Source: DATCHW01 sp963806045
GTDB taxonomy: Bacteria; Bacteroidota; Ignavibacteria; Tepidaquicellales; Tepidaquicellaceae
NCBI GenBank assembly: GCA_963806045.1
Contig: CAWDWP010000001.1
Location: 434,001-498,000, forward strand
Direction of reading: 5' to 3'
DNA length: 64,000 bases
Shown here piece after piece: positions 8,939 to 19,434 of the stretch (position 1 is the first letter of the stretch; every line of letters starts with the position of its first letter). The position numbers and the translations under genes are program-made. The notes beneath the pieces are model-generated. The model was not told where the DNA came from, did no database searches, and saw nothing but the letters and a program-made list of their open reading frames with translations.

Positions 8939-9439
8939 ATGGCATTAGACGATTTACTGGACAAAGCGAAAGAGTCTGCAGGCAATCTTGCAGATAAAGC
9001 AAAAGAATCTGCCGGCAGTATATCAAATAAATTTGTAGAGCTGAAAGATAATTTTCTGGGAGACGAGGAGAAGGAAATTGAAGATGAGTTTAAAGACAAT
9101 TCTGCATCTAAAATGCAGAATATTATGCAAAATATTACAGATTCAATTGCACTTATAAATAGATCCGGATATGAATTTAAAGGAATCGGAGCGAATCTTG
9201 GTTTAGCACTCTCTTTTTCACTGGCTTTTCATTTTAAGAAAGATATTTCGGATGAAGATAAATCAGCACTTTTAGAAGAAGCAAAAGAAAAAAAACTTGT
9301 GAAATTAATCTTAAAGATGCTTTTCAAAGCGGATGAATTCTATAAGGCATTTAAACTTGGAGCTTACGAACTCGATACTGTAAATATAACATTGGGGTTA
9401 TCGCCGGGAATGAATTTAGGTTTTAAAAAAGGAGATTAA
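8939..9439 (+). CDS. Uncharacterised 166-residue protein with LEA/CsbD-like N-terminal repeat
   Basis: There is no signal peptide, so it is probably cytoplasmic. The N-terminus has a near-perfect 11-residue repeat (LLDKAKESAGN / LADKAKESAGS), amphipathic and charged like LEA or CsbD-type stress proteins. It is followed by an acidic stretch (GDEEKEIEDEFKDN). The middle (GIGANLGLALSFSLAFHF) is hydrophobic, and the C-terminal half contains charged helices plus a LDTVNITLGLSPGMNLGF segment. I do not recognise the family. It stands alone, with an AT-rich hairpin immediately after the stop codon. Confidence 0.7.
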   Translation: MALDDLLDKAKESAGNLADKAKESAGSISNKFVELKDNFLGDEEKEIEDEFKDNSASKMQNIMQNITDSIALINRSGYEFKGIGANLGLALSFSLAFHFKKDISDEDKSALLEEAKEKKLVKLILKMLFKADEFYKAFKLGAYELDTVNITLGLSPGMNLGFKKGD

Positions 9440-9466
9440 ATTAAACTGCTTTTAATTTAATTTTTT
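9436..9466 (+). terminator. Probable AT-rich rho-independent terminator
   Basis: A 10-bp perfect stem (ttaaattaaa / tttaatttaa) with a 5-base loop is followed by six T. It overlaps the stop codon of the 166-residue protein. The stem is all A-T, so its strength is uncertain. The following stretch up to 9699 (about 230 bases) holds no gene I can support. Confidence 0.55.
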
Positions 9467-9699
9467 ATAAATCAAGATTATTTTTATAATTTACAATTAT
9501 TTATAAGTTTATTATCTTTTATCAGTTTTTTATATACATATTAAGAAAATGTGCATAAAGTTTTACGATTGGTATTCAAATAGAGGGAATTATATTCAAC
9601 GGAAAAAAGAATCAGAGCATCACTTTTTCAGTTCTTTTCTAATTCATTATAATCAGGATATTAGCGATTATTTAAATTAATAAATTTAAAATAAATCAT

Positions 9700-10518
9700 A
9701 TGAAAAAATTTACAGTTCTGTTATCCATTGTAGTGTTGATATTTTTCTATACTGCGGGTTCCTCGCATTGCCAGACTACGACTGATAAAAACAAACCATT
9801 TTTTACAATTGATGTTTCCGGAGGATTAAATATTCCTTTACTGGATCTTAAAGGAACAGGACCTTTAGGATTTTATAATTTTCAGGATTATGGCGTTGGT
9901 CTGGGTCCAAGTACTGCTATTAATGTAAAAATGGCCGTTCTTACAAGGAAAATGCTTCAGTTAAGATTATATGCTATATTTGGATATGCACATTTTAGTA
10001 ACGATGGCGCAGGCGGGATAGATTTAGGTCCTGCACCGGTAGGATGGCCTCCTCAAACTAAAACTTACTCTTACCTGAACGGAGGAACGAGTTATATCAG
10101 GATTAATCAGCCTTATACGGGATTAGGATTTGAATATGCTCAATATACAGACCGTGAAGCAAAGTCTTCATTTAATTTTGGTCTCGATATAGTTTTAAGC
10201 ATGATTACAGGAAGAGTTTTTCAAACTACGGCTTCCGGAGTTGAAGAATTTAATACTCTCAGAGCAAATCCAAGATTAGGATTTGGCTTTAATTTATTCT
10301 GGAATTACAGAATTTCAAATATTGTCGGAATTAATGTAGGTTCCAGATTCCAGTTTTCGAACATAATTGGAAAATCATCTTCTGTTACAGATGAGAGCGG
10401 ATATGTTTATTTAAATGATGAGGCTAATCAGTCCCTTAATGTTAATTTATCAAATAACAGAAATGTAGCGTTTATAAGTTTCTTCGGGGGCATGTCATTC
10501 TATATCGGGAAAAAATAG
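9700..10518 (+). CDS. Predicted outer-membrane beta-barrel protein
   Basis: The 272-residue protein has a signal peptide (MKKFTVLLSIVVLIFFYTAGSSHCQ). Alternating aromatic and polar beta-strand patterns follow, for example FTIDVSGGLNIPL, RLYAIFGYAHF, FNFGLDIVLSM, NPRLGFGFNLFWNY and VGINVGSRFQF, and it ends in FFGGMSFYIGKK, a common barrel-terminal pattern. This fits a small outer-membrane porin-like or OmpA-barrel-like protein. No ligand can be assigned. It is monocistronic, with its own terminator 38 bases downstream. Confidence 0.75.
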   Translation: MKKFTVLLSIVVLIFFYTAGSSHCQTTTDKNKPFFTIDVSGGLNIPLLDLKGTGPLGFYNFQDYGVGLGPSTAINVKMAVLTRKMLQLRLYAIFGYAHFSNDGAGGIDLGPAPVGWPPQTKTYSYLNGGTSYIRINQPYTGLGFEYAQYTDREAKSSFNFGLDIVLSMITGRVFQTTASGVEEFNTLRANPRLGFGFNLFWNYRISNIVGINVGSRFQFSNIIGKSSSVTDESGYVYLNDEANQSLNVNLSNNRNVAFISFFGGMSFYIGKK

Positions 10519-10555
10519 TTTTTATCTAATATTTCTTTTAAAATATTGTTAATTT

Positions 10556-10588
10556 AAAAAGGTTAGACTTGACAAGTCTAACCTTTTT
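10556..10588 (+). terminator. Rho-independent terminator
   Basis: A 15-bp perfect inverted repeat (aaaaaggttagactt / aagtctaaccttttt) with a 3-base loop lies 38 bases after the outer-membrane protein stop. The distal arm supplies the T tract. Confidence 0.92.
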
Positions 10589-10624
10589 ATTTATATATTG
10601 ACTGATAATTAATGGAATAAACTT

Positions 10625-12899
10625 ATGAAAAAGAAGGAAAAGAAATTCAAACACAAAAACATACAAAAATCGAAGCAGTTTAAAGATTACAGTTTAAAAG
10701 CTTCAGACTGGATAGTTAATTTCAATCACAATCACCCGTTTGAAATAATGGGACCTCATTTTATGAAGGATAAAAATGAAGTAATAATAAATGCTTTTCT
10801 TCCGGGGACTTTAAAAGCTGAAATAATTCCTTCAGAAGGAAATTTTAAAAACTGTGAAATGAAATTAATTAATAAACCCGGATTTTACCAATGCACATAT
10901 TCAGAAACCGAAGAGATATTTAACTATAAAATAAAAGCAACATATAATGACGGAACAACAGTTCTGAAAGATGACCCTTACAATTTTGAAATAGACCTTT
11001 CTGATTTTGATTTGTTTTTAATGGGAGAAGGAAATCATTTTAAGAGTTATGAGAAATACGGAGCAATGTTAAAAGAGATTAACGGAGTGAAAGGAACACA
11101 ATTTATTGTTTGGGCTCCGAATGCTAAAAGTGTAAGCGTTGCCGGAAACTTTAATTACTGGCGCACAGGTGAATATGTAATGGATAACCTGAACGAATCA
11201 GGAAACTGGGGTCTTTTTATACCGGGACTCAGAGAAGGTGAAGTTTATAAATATGCGATTAAATCCCGTGAGAAAGATTTCGTATATATGAAATCAGATC
11301 CATATGCATTCCAGGCTGAAGTCAGACCAAGAACGGCTTCTGTAATTTCCAACATCGAACCGTTATAACTGGAAAGACAATAACTGGATGGAGCAAAGAA
11401 AAGAATGGAATTTTATGAATCAGCCAATATCCATTTATGAAGTTCATCTTGGTTCCTGGAAAAAAGATTTTAACAACAAAGATTTTTATAACGAATGGGG
11501 ATACAAAAATTACAGGCAGCTTGCTTATGAACTTGCGGACTACGCAAAGGAAATGGGATATACACACATTGAACTGCTTCCGATAATGGAACATCCTTAT
11601 GACCAATCCTGGGGATATCAGGTGATAAACTATTTCGCTCCGACAAGCCGTTTTGGAACACCCGAGGATTTTATGTTTTTTGTTGACCATTTACACAGCA
11701 AAGGAATTGGGGTTATTCTTGACTGGGTGCCGGCTCATTTTCCATCCGATGAGCACGGACTGGCAAATTTTGATACCACTCAGTTATATGCTTACAAGAA
11801 TCCTAAAAAAGGTTACCATATGGAATGGGGAACTTATGTTTTCGATTACGGAAGAAATGAAGTGATTAATTTTCTGATTTCAAATGCTCTTTTCTGGTTT
11901 GATAAATATCATATAGACGGTTTACGTGTCGATGCGGTTGCTTCAATACTTTATCTTGACTATTCACGGGAAGAAGGTGAATGGGAGCCGAATATATTTG
12001 GAGGAAGGGAAAATCTTGAAGCAATTGAATTTATTAAAAAACTTAATGTAATTGTTCACGAAAACCATAAAGGAATTATGATGATTGCAGAGGAATCAAC
12101 TGCATTTCCGCAGGTTACAAATCCTGTTTATCTCGGGGGACTGGGGTTTGATATGAAATGGAATATGGGCTGGATGAATGATATTTTAAGTTACTTTTCA
12201 CTGGACCCGATACACAGGAAATATCACCATAATAATATTACATTTTCTTTATGGTATGCATTTTCGGAAAATTTCATTTTGCCGATATCTCACGATGAAG
12301 TTGTCCACGGTAAAAAATCCCTTCTTGAAAAAATGCCGGGAGACCAGTGGCAGAGATTTGCAAACCTGAGATGTTTCTTTATTTTTATGTTCGGGCATCC
12401 CGGGAAGAAACTTAATTTTATGACAGATGATATTGCACAGTACAATGAGTGGAATTCAGAAAAAGAGATGGACTGGTTCATTCTCGATTTCCCTGAACAC
12501 AAAGAGCTTCAGTTCTTTTTCAGCGAATTAAATAAACTTTATAAAATGCACAAGGCATTTTATGAAGTGGATTTCAAGCAGGAAGGATTTCAATGGATAG
12601 ATTTTTCTGATTCTGAAGGAAGCGTGATATGCTTTATGAGAAAAACTTATGACGAAAATGAGATTTTGATTTTCGCATTTAATTTTACTCCTGTATTCAG
12701 GGAGAGTTATGTATTCGGAGTTCCCAAACCGGGATTCTATAAGGAGATATTCAATAGTGATGCAGAAGATTACGGCGGAAGCGGAAAAGGAAATCTTGGC
12801 GGTGTGCATTCAGCCCCAATCAACAGATTCCTGTGGCAGCATTCGATAAATATTGCTTTGCCTCCTCTGGCAGGGGTGATATTTAAATATGAAGTTTAA
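10625..12899 (+). CDS. glgB: 1,4-alpha-glucan (glycogen) branching enzyme, GH13_9, with a one-base frameshift
   Basis: GlgB transfers alpha-1,4 chains to alpha-1,6 positions during glycogen synthesis. The first frame (to 11368) has the N-terminal modules including a CBM48-like domain (FIVWAPNAKSVSVAGNFNYW). The second (from about 11365) has the catalytic barrel: YEVHLGSW, HIELLPIMEHP, the nucleophile Asp in DGLRVDAVAS (near 11931), the acid/base Glu in MIAEESTAFP (near 12090), and SHDEVVHGKKSLL. Removing one base near 11362 converts the premature NIEPL-stop into a continuous link through YNWKDNNW, giving about 757 residues, normal for the family. With every catalytic motif intact, I regard the frameshift as a likely sequence error. 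The GH57 gene follows on the same strand. Confidence 0.92.
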
Positions 12900-13059
12900 T
12901 AATTATCTGTTGTTTATCATAAGTTTAATAAGGTTACATATTATGGTAATAATATTTTGATTTAAAATTTCTTATTTTTGCCACTGTGTTTCTCTGAGTA
13001 AGCTCTCAGAATTATCTCTTTTGAAACGGAAAATTTTATAAAGTTAAAAAGTTATTGAT

Positions 13060-14578
13060 TTGGATAATAAGAATTACATTTGCATACACGGGCATTTTTA
13101 CCAGCCGCCAAGGGAAAATCCCTGGACAGACGAAATTGAAAAACAAGAATCTGCATCTCCATTTCACGATTGGAATGAACGAATCTATCAGGAATGCTAC
13201 AAACCTAATTCAGAAGCAATAATAATTGATGACAAAGGAAATGTTCTGAAACGAATAAACAATTATCAATATATAAATTTTAATTTTGGTCCCACACTTT
13301 TAAACTGGATAAAAGATAAACATCCAAAAGTATTTTTCAAAATCCTTGAAGCAGATGAAAAAAGTTTGCTTGAGCATAAGGGACACGGGAATGCAATTGC
13401 ACAGGTTTATAATCACATTATAATGCCTCTTGCGAACAGGAATGACAAAATAACACAGGTTAAGTGGGGACTTAAATATTTTAAATTTTATTTCGGAAGG
13501 GATTCGGAAGGCATCTGGCTTTCGGAAACAGCATGCGATATGAAAACGCTTGAAGTCCTTGCAGATGAAGGAGTGAAATATACTATACTCGATCCATCAC
13601 AGGCGGAAAAAATAAAAAGTATTAAATCTGCAGACGGGTGGGAAGACGTATCCGGTACGACCATTAATCCAAAAGTTCCTTACAGATGCTTTATTGACGA
13701 AAAGAAAGAAAAATATATTGACGTATTTTTTTATGACGGACCATTTGCACGAGGCATAGCTTTTGATGATATGGTTTACAGTGCACAAAAAATGATGGAG
13801 AGAATTAAATTAATTACTATTCCGGATTTAAAAAATGACCAGTTGATATCTGCTGCGACAGACGGGGAAACATTCGGACACCACAAGCATTTCACGGACA
13901 GAACTTTAGCTTATCTTTTATCAGAACTTGCAAATCGGGAAGGGTATAAAGTCGTAAATTTCGGAGAATATCTAGCAAAACATAAACCAAAGAATGAAGT
14001 TATAATTAAAAAAGGCAAGAATAACGAAGGAACATCGTGGAGCTGTGTTCACGGAACGAGCAGATGGAAAGAGGATTGCGGTTGCCACACAGGAGGTGAG
14101 CCGGGATGGAACCAGAAGTGGAGAACTCCGCTCCGTAATGCTCTTGATATATTAAGGGATAATCTTATTAAAATATTTGAAACTAAAGGAGGAGAATATT
14201 TAAAAGACATATGGGCTGCAAGAAATGATTATATAGATATTTTACTGGATAAATCTGACGATACATCGAATGAATTTTTCAATCACCATTCAATCAAGGA
14301 ATTAAATGAGAAGGAAAGGAACTTGTGCTTTAAACTTCTTGAAATGCAAAAGTTTGCGATGTTTATGTACACAAGCTGTGGATGGTTTTTTTCCGATATA
14401 TCGGGAATAGAAACTCAGAAGATATTAGAATATGCGAGACGAGCTATCGAAATTTCGCAGGAGATAACAGGTGATAACAATATTGAAAAAGAGTTTCTTA
14501 AACGAACTTGAAAAAGCAAAGAGCAACAGACCTGAATTCGGCGATGGCAAGAAAATTTATTCCAAGATAAATAATTAG
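13060..14578 (+). CDS. Glycoside hydrolase family 57 protein (DUF3536-type), frameshift near the C-terminus
   Basis: The protein opens with the family signature HGHFYQPPRENPW and contains GIWLSETACD (probable catalytic Glu) and AATDGETFGHHKHF (probable catalytic Asp region). It also has a cysteine/tryptophan-rich SWSCVHGTSRWKEDCGCH segment typical of this subgroup. GH57 enzymes act on alpha-glucans as amylases, branching enzymes or glucanotransferases; the exact reaction here is not known. The start is a TTG at 13060, because an in-frame stop lies just upstream. The first frame ends at 14511, but skipping one A in the AAA near 14501 yields FLNELEKAKSNRPEFGDGKK, a conserved tail ending at 14578. 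Its neighbour glgB suggests glycogen remodelling. Confidence 0.85.
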
Positions 14579-14796
14579 CGAATTATATAATTTCATTCTA
14601 TAGGGGATGAACACTTCTTATTCAGCATAAGTACTGAATATAAAAACAAACCTAAGGGTAAAAAATATTGAATTGCACCATCAAATTTAATAGATTAGTA
14701 TTACTTATTATAGATTAGGAGTTCTTTGCTTTTGAAATTCAAGGTTCTAAAAAAAGATCCTTTTAAAATAACCTTTTATAATCAAAACAAAAAATC

Positions 14797-15390
14797 ATGA
14801 GAAATCAAATTTACATTTCAGTTTTAGTCTTGATCGCTTTTATCCTGTCTTTTACTTCATGTAAAAATGAAACGGCAAAAATAGAAGTCGATAAAGAAAA
14901 ACCAAAAACAGAACAAGTCACTAAAGTTAACACGGATGAAATTGTCGGAAAAATTTCAAAATACAGAGCAGATAACGAAGCGAAACTGGTAAATAATTCA
15001 TTTACCAAAAAAGTAATACCTCTTACCGGCGACAAAATAAAAGAAACCATAAAACAAAAATGGGATAAAATGGATGTTTATTCTGAAGGGGATAAAATCG
15101 TCAGGTTACAGTTATATCCTCATAAAGGTATGAGTGAAAGAACAGAAGAATTTTATTTAATGGATGGTAAACTTGTATTTGTCTTTATACAGGATAAAGG
15201 ACCAAAAAATGAAGGTAAAGACACAGGTGAACCCGGAAAAGAACTATATTTTGATAATAACAAACTAATAAAGATGAATAATACGAGCGGAGAAACTGTA
15301 AAAAATCTTGATGAAGAATCGAAAATGTACGAATCCCGCATGCCGTACGAAGTTAACGACTTGCTTGAAATTATTAAAGCTACCAAATAA
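14797..15390 (+). CDS. Lipoprotein of unknown function
   Basis: The 197-residue protein starts with a lipoprotein signal: a hydrophobic stretch ending SFTSCKN, cysteine near residue 22. A lysine/glutamate-rich linker follows, then a compact domain containing KQKWDKMDVYSEGDKIVRLQLYP, EFYLMDGKLVFVFIQDKG and KELYFDNNKLIKM. This alternating pattern suggests antiparallel beta strands, like MORN-type or other small repeated-strand lipoproteins. I assign no function. It is monocistronic and has a clear terminator. The roughly 220 bases before it hold nothing I can recognise. Confidence 0.75.
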   Translation: MRNQIYISVLVLIAFILSFTSCKNETAKIEVDKEKPKTEQVTKVNTDEIVGKISKYRADNEAKLVNNSFTKKVIPLTGDKIKETIKQKWDKMDVYSEGDKIVRLQLYPHKGMSERTEEFYLMDGKLVFVFIQDKGPKNEGKDTGEPGKELYFDNNKLIKMNNTSGETVKNLDEESKMYESRMPYEVNDLLEIIKATK

Positions 15391-15458
15391 ATTCAGGGAA
15401 ATAAAGATTTCGAGTTGGTGAAGCTATTCGAGAAATAAAGTTATCAATAATATAAATA

Positions 15459-15494
15459 AAGCCCGGTAAATAAAATGTTTTACCGGGTTTTTTT
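15459..15494 (+). terminator. Rho-independent terminator
   Basis: A 9-bp stem (cccggtaaa / tttaccggg) with a 7-base loop is followed by eight T. It lies about 70 bases after the lipoprotein stop, between convergent genes. Confidence 0.9.
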
Positions 15495-15573
15495 ACATCT
15501 TAATTTTTTAGAAGAGTCCCGAAAAGCTGGAGACCCTGTTAAAAAAGATTATTTAAAATTATGACAGATATCA

Positions 15574-17199
15574 TTATTTAATTAGCGTCATCTTTTTCGA
15601 CTGTGAATAGTTATCAGTTGTGAGGCGATAGAAATAAACACCACTTGAAAAATTTGAACCATCAAATGTAACTTCATACGAACCTGCTTGCAAATATTCA
15701 TTTACGAGTGTAGTGATTTCTCGTCCTGTTATATCATAGACAGACAGGAATGTCTGTCCTACTGAGTGTGATGCTATATCAAATTTTATTTTTGTTATCG
15801 GATTGAAAGGATTCGGGTAATTTTGAAGCAAATTAAAGTTATCCGGAATTTCAGTTGTGATATTTCTGATTCCAATGGTGTTGATATCAATCGGAGCGAG
15901 CCAAACCTGATATAATCCGGAGAAATCATCCATCCATAAAGCATATATTTTATTTCCGGAAGATTCTAAAGTAATGTGGTCACCCTGATACCCGGCGGCC
16001 CCACCTGGTATTGGTTTTGGTTTAAAACGGTGATTGCTTACAAGAAATTCTGTCCAGGTTGAGCCGCCGTCTTTTGAACGTGAAAGATAAACCTCCGCTG
16101 AATCAGAAGAAGTATTCCGGTCATCATAATAAAGTATGTTTACAGCACCTGTAGAGTCAACATCAATTGAAGGAAAATATTGAATCTTGCCGTTGTTAAT
16201 CGGGTCCTTATTAACCCTGATTCCGGAAGACCAGCTCGTACCATTGTTTGAAGAATAATGCAAAATGATATCCGGATCACTCCCTGCAGGTGCGAGATTT
16301 TTTTCTGTAGTTGCAATGTACATCCACCCTCTTCTTGGTCCGTTTGATTTATCTATTCCAAGATTAGGAAGTCCGTTCACCCGGATGCTTTCTTTTGATG
16401 GTAAGGTACCGCTTATTCCGTTCACTGCATAAATGTTTTGATTTACAGACCAGTTATCACCTCCGTTTGTTGAGACTGCAAATCCAATAATATTTTCAGG
16501 AAAAGGAGATGTTGGTGCCACTCCCGCCCAGCAAACATATACTTTACCATCTAATCCTGTCCTTACATATGCCCCGGAACATCTTTGCGGGGGAGGACTA
16601 TTTATTGCAAACGAAGCATTCCAGCTATTTCCCCCATTTGTTGAATAAGAAAAATTTACCGGGAAAGGTGAAGTAAAAACAACTCTTGCATGGTAAATCC
16701 TTCCATAAAACGGGCTTGCAGGGTCGTAATCCGCAGTTGTAGGGGAAACACATTTGTCATCCGTCTGCGTTCCTATAATTGTTGCGGCATTTGACCATGT
16801 TGTTCCGAAGTCAGTCGAAAAATGTCCGTAAGCTCCCGGTATAAATAGTCCGTTATGTGTAAGAACAAATATACCATTATTATTTATCGCAACTCCCGGT
16901 GAACCGCCATGATTTGAAGTTGATTGACCGGTGCAGGAATCAATTCCAATCCAGTTTGTACCGCCATTAGTGGAAAAATAAACTCCTTCGCTCCGAAGCA
17001 AACTTGTACCAAGTTTAATTGTTACAGCACTTACAAATAATATCTGGTGATTCAAAGGGCTAACGCATATAACGGGTTCTGTCTGTGTAATCGTAGAAGG
17101 AAATATCTGGTAATTGCTGAAACTGCTATACCTCTGTGATAGTACCACTCCTGAAAATACCGTCAGCATTATTAAAGAAATAAATATTCTTTTAAACAT
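15574..17199 (-). CDS. Secreted sialidase/BNR-like protein with T9SS sorting domain
   Basis: The 541-residue protein has a signal peptide (MFKRIFISLIMLTVFSGVVLSQ). Asp-box repeats follow (STNGGTNW, STDFGTTW, STNGGNSW, STNGGDNW, SSNNGTSW, SKDGGSTW), forming a six-bladed sialidase-like propeller. The T9SS domain begins at NYPNPFNPITKIKF. At the first inter-strand loop it carries the extra segment SHSVGQTFLSV, encoded by a perfect 8-bp-arm palindrome (15739-15758). Catalytic sialidase residues cannot be confirmed. The gene lies 11 bases downstream of a TonB-dependent receptor and probably shares its transcript, which suggests a surface partner in nutrient capture. Confidence 0.85.
   Translation of the reverse strand: MFKRIFISLIMLTVFSGVVLSQRYSSFSNYQIFPSTITQTEPVICVSPLNHQILFVSAVTIKLGTSLLRSEGVYFSTNGGTNWIGIDSCTGQSTSNHGGSPGVAINNNGIFVLTHNGLFIPGAYGHFSTDFGTTWSNAATIIGTQTDDKCVSPTTADYDPASPFYGRIYHARVVFTSPFPVNFSYSTNGGNSWNASFAINSPPPQRCSGAYVRTGLDGKVYVCWAGVAPTSPFPENIIGFAVSTNGGDNWSVNQNIYAVNGISGTLPSKESIRVNGLPNLGIDKSNGPRRGWMYIATTEKNLAPAGSDPDIILHYSSNNGTSWSSGIRVNKDPINNGKIQYFPSIDVDSTGAVNILYYDDRNTSSDSAEVYLSRSKDGGSTWTEFLVSNHRFKPKPIPGGAAGYQGDHITLESSGNKIYALWMDDFSGLYQVWLAPIDINTIGIRNITTEIPDNFNLLQNYPNPFNPITKIKFDIASHSVGQTFLSVYDITGREITTLVNEYLQAGSYEVTFDGSNFSSGVYFYRLTTDNYSQSKKMTLIK
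15739..15758 (-). repeat. In-frame palindromic element inside a T9SS sorting domain
   Basis: A perfect 8-bp inverted repeat (GACAGACA / TGTCTGTC) with loop GGAA encodes the GQTFLSV part of the sorting domain. Near-identical elements occur at 43193-43212 and 55536-55555, at the same place in two other T9SS proteins. Confidence 0.85.
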
Positions 17200-17210
17200 A
17201 AATTTTTTAA

Positions 17211-19310
17211 TTAAAATCTGTAACTAATATTTAAACCGGAATAAAAGTTTCTTGGTTCACCCATACTGTAATAATTTCCAAAAAAATCATTCGTATTCAC
17301 AAAGCCGACATACCTTCTGTCAAAAATATTTGCTCCTCCGAAATAAAATATTGCTCCTAATTTATCATAAGTGAATGTAAGTCCTGCCATAAAATTTCCA
17401 TAGAAATAAGGTGATGTTGATTCAGAATTTTTATCGTTGACGTACATTCTTGTCAGATAGTCACAATCCCACACAAGCAAACCCGAAATATTTTCATTTA
17501 TTTCCAGTTCGTATTCCAGAATAAAATTGAATATATTTTCCGGAACAGAAGGAACAAAATTTCCCGAATAATCTTCTGTAGTATTTCCGGATGGTCCGTA
17601 AATTATAGCTTTGTATTCGTCATATTTAAAATGGGTTCTCGTATAGTTAATAATCAGGTCCACACCTTCAAAAGGTTCGCTTTTAAATCCGCACTCTACA
17701 CCGGTTCTTGTTGTCTTTGCAGCATTCCTGAAATATGATATCTGGTTTATTACAAACGGTACAATTTCATCAGATAAATTATAATTAAAGAATGTCACCT
17801 CAAAGAAAAGTTTACGCATAAATTCTGATTTCTTATTTAAAATATTTCCTTTAATTCCAAACTCGAAATTACCGGATTTTTGTGCATCAAGGTCCGGATT
17901 CAATGTATATTTTAAATTTGTAGATACGGGAGAGTTGTTAAGTTCGCTCAAAGCAGGAATATCGTATCCTACGCCATAAGAAGTATAAAGTGCTATTGAC
18001 GGGGTAAGTTTATAATTCAAAGCGACTTTAGGCGTAATTCTCTGGAATACCCTCATCGTATCTGTGCTTCCGTAAGGAATATAATTTTCACGGGCAAATA
18101 TATTTTTATCATATCTCGCTGAAACATAGAAATCCATTTTATTCGCAAGGATGTTTATCTGGTCGAAAGCATAGAATCCGATATTACTAAGGCTTGAATT
18201 ATACTCGTTTTGAACGGTGATATCACGTCTGCCGTTTATATTCGGGAATTCGGTTATTGGTCCGGTTTGATAAGCATAATCCATTCCGAGGGAAAAAACA
18301 TTTCGCCTTTCTAATATTTGTGAGCGATTAGAAAATCGAACGAGAGAGCCAACCGAATAACGGGTGGCGAAAGATACAAAATTCAAATCTGCTTTCATTA
18401 ATTCTTTTATCCCGCCGTAACCTGTAACCTCGATTTCATTTAAATCATTTTTTCCAAATGAACTTTTAAATCTTACGGCTAATCTTCCCTTTTCAGTTTT
18501 GTTCCGAAAGTCCTGAGTGAGAGCCAAAGGACTGGCTTGAAAAGGATCAAGCCTGAATTCTGACTGGGTCAATGAATACGGGTCGCGAGTAAAACTATTT
18601 ACATAATTTCCCAGAACGGATACTGTTGTTTTTTTTCCTATGTATCCTTCGTAAACGGAGTTAATCAAATGCTGGTCGCTTCCGGAATGTGGTCTGAATC
18701 CCTCCAGATTTCTGTAATAGTAGGATGTGTAAAACCGGTTATTAACATCCTGTAATCCGAATTTTAATCCGTTTTGTCTAAAGCCAAACTTTCCTACCTG
18801 ATTCATTGATGTCACGTAGTTCTTCGTGAAATTCATATCTGATAGAAAATTTACTACACCGCCCGGTGCATTTGCATAAAGGGAAGATAAATTTCCTTTA
18901 ACAACTTCCACTCCTCCGAGTGATGTAAAATCCACGGCATCTATTGTTGTTTCTCCATCAGGTTCAGATTCTGGTATTCCATCCTGCAGTATCCTTATAC
19001 CGCGCACTCCTGAGTTGGACCTCATACCAAAACCACGAAGTGATATTCTTAAATCATTACTGCCGAAATGGTTTTGAAGAAAAAGACCCGGTACATCTGC
19101 GAGAACATCTTTTGCGGAAATTTTTCTGCCGTATCCCAGTTCTTTTTTATCCACGCGGAAAACAGAATAAGGAATATCTATAATCTTTTCAAAAGTTCTT
19201 GTTCCCGTAATAACAAGTTCTTCTGTTTCATATTTATTAGTATCTTTTTCGCTCTGCGAATAACAATATGTTGAAAGAAATAATATGAATAAAATCGTAA
19301 AAAGTCTCAT
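17211..19310 (-). CDS. TonB-dependent outer-membrane receptor
   Basis: The 699-residue protein has a signal peptide (MRLFTILFILFLSTYCYSQ). A TonB-box-like region (EELVITGTRTFEKIIDIP) leads into a plug domain (SAKDVLADVPGLFLQNHFG; ISLRGFGMRSNSGVRGIRI; VEVVKGNLSSLYANAPGGVVNFL). A long beta-barrel follows, ending in ISYRF with the terminal phenylalanine of outer-membrane proteins. Such receptors import iron chelates, cobalamin, metals or oligosaccharides using TonB energy; the ligand here is unknown. There is no N-terminal carboxypeptidase-like domain, so it is not SusC-type. A second receptor lies directly upstream and a T9SS propeller protein 11 bases downstream. Confidence 0.93.
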   Translation of the reverse strand: MRLFTILFILFLSTYCYSQSEKDTNKYETEELVITGTRTFEKIIDIPYSVFRVDKKELGYGRKISAKDVLADVPGLFLQNHFGSNDLRISLRGFGMRSNSGVRGIRILQDGIPESEPDGETTIDAVDFTSLGGVEVVKGNLSSLYANAPGGVVNFLSDMNFTKNYVTSMNQVGKFGFRQNGLKFGLQDVNNRFYTSYYYRNLEGFRPHSGSDQHLINSVYEGYIGKKTTVSVLGNYVNSFTRDPYSLTQSEFRLDPFQASPLALTQDFRNKTEKGRLAVRFKSSFGKNDLNEIEVTGYGGIKELMKADLNFVSFATRYSVGSLVRFSNRSQILERRNVFSLGMDYAYQTGPITEFPNINGRRDITVQNEYNSSLSNIGFYAFDQINILANKMDFYVSARYDKNIFARENYIPYGSTDTMRVFQRITPKVALNYKLTPSIALYTSYGVGYDIPALSELNNSPVSTNLKYTLNPDLDAQKSGNFEFGIKGNILNKKSEFMRKLFFEVTFFNYNLSDEIVPFVINQISYFRNAAKTTRTGVECGFKSEPFEGVDLIINYTRTHFKYDEYKAIIYGPSGNTTEDYSGNFVPSVPENIFNFILEYELEINENISGLLVWDCDYLTRMYVNDKNSESTSPYFYGNFMAGLTFTYDKLGAIFYFGGANIFDRRYVGFVNTNDFFGNYYSMGEPRNFYSGLNISYRF

Positions 19311-19378
19311 GTGTGAATAATTTAATTTGTTCTTAAATCTTTATAATTATCAAAACATAATAAAGTCAAATCATCTTA

Positions 19379-19419
19379 CATAAAAAAAATCTCCTCCCCC
19401 TTGAAGAAGGGAGAGGAGG
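19379..19419 (-). terminator. Rho-independent terminator on the minus strand
   Basis: Read on the minus strand, CTCCTCTCCCTT-CTTC-AAGGGGGAGGAG forms a 12-bp stem with one mismatch and is followed by A and eight T. It lies just after the stop codon of the upstream receptor (19435), so the two receptors may be only partly co-transcribed. Confidence 0.8.
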
Positions 19420-19434
19420 GTGGAGTAAAATATA

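Noticed and set aside
9549..9680. Possible 43-codon ORF starting MCIKFYDWYSNRGNY
   Set aside because: It lies in AT-rich intergenic DNA with no ribosome-binding site or recognisable motif. An ORF of this length is expected by chance.
12955..12980. Bacteroidota-like promoter (TTTTG and TATTTTTG) upstream of the GH57 gene
   Set aside because: TATTTTTG fits the TAnnTTTG element, but the spacing to the upstream TTTTG is about 13 bases, shorter than expected, and no second example supports it.
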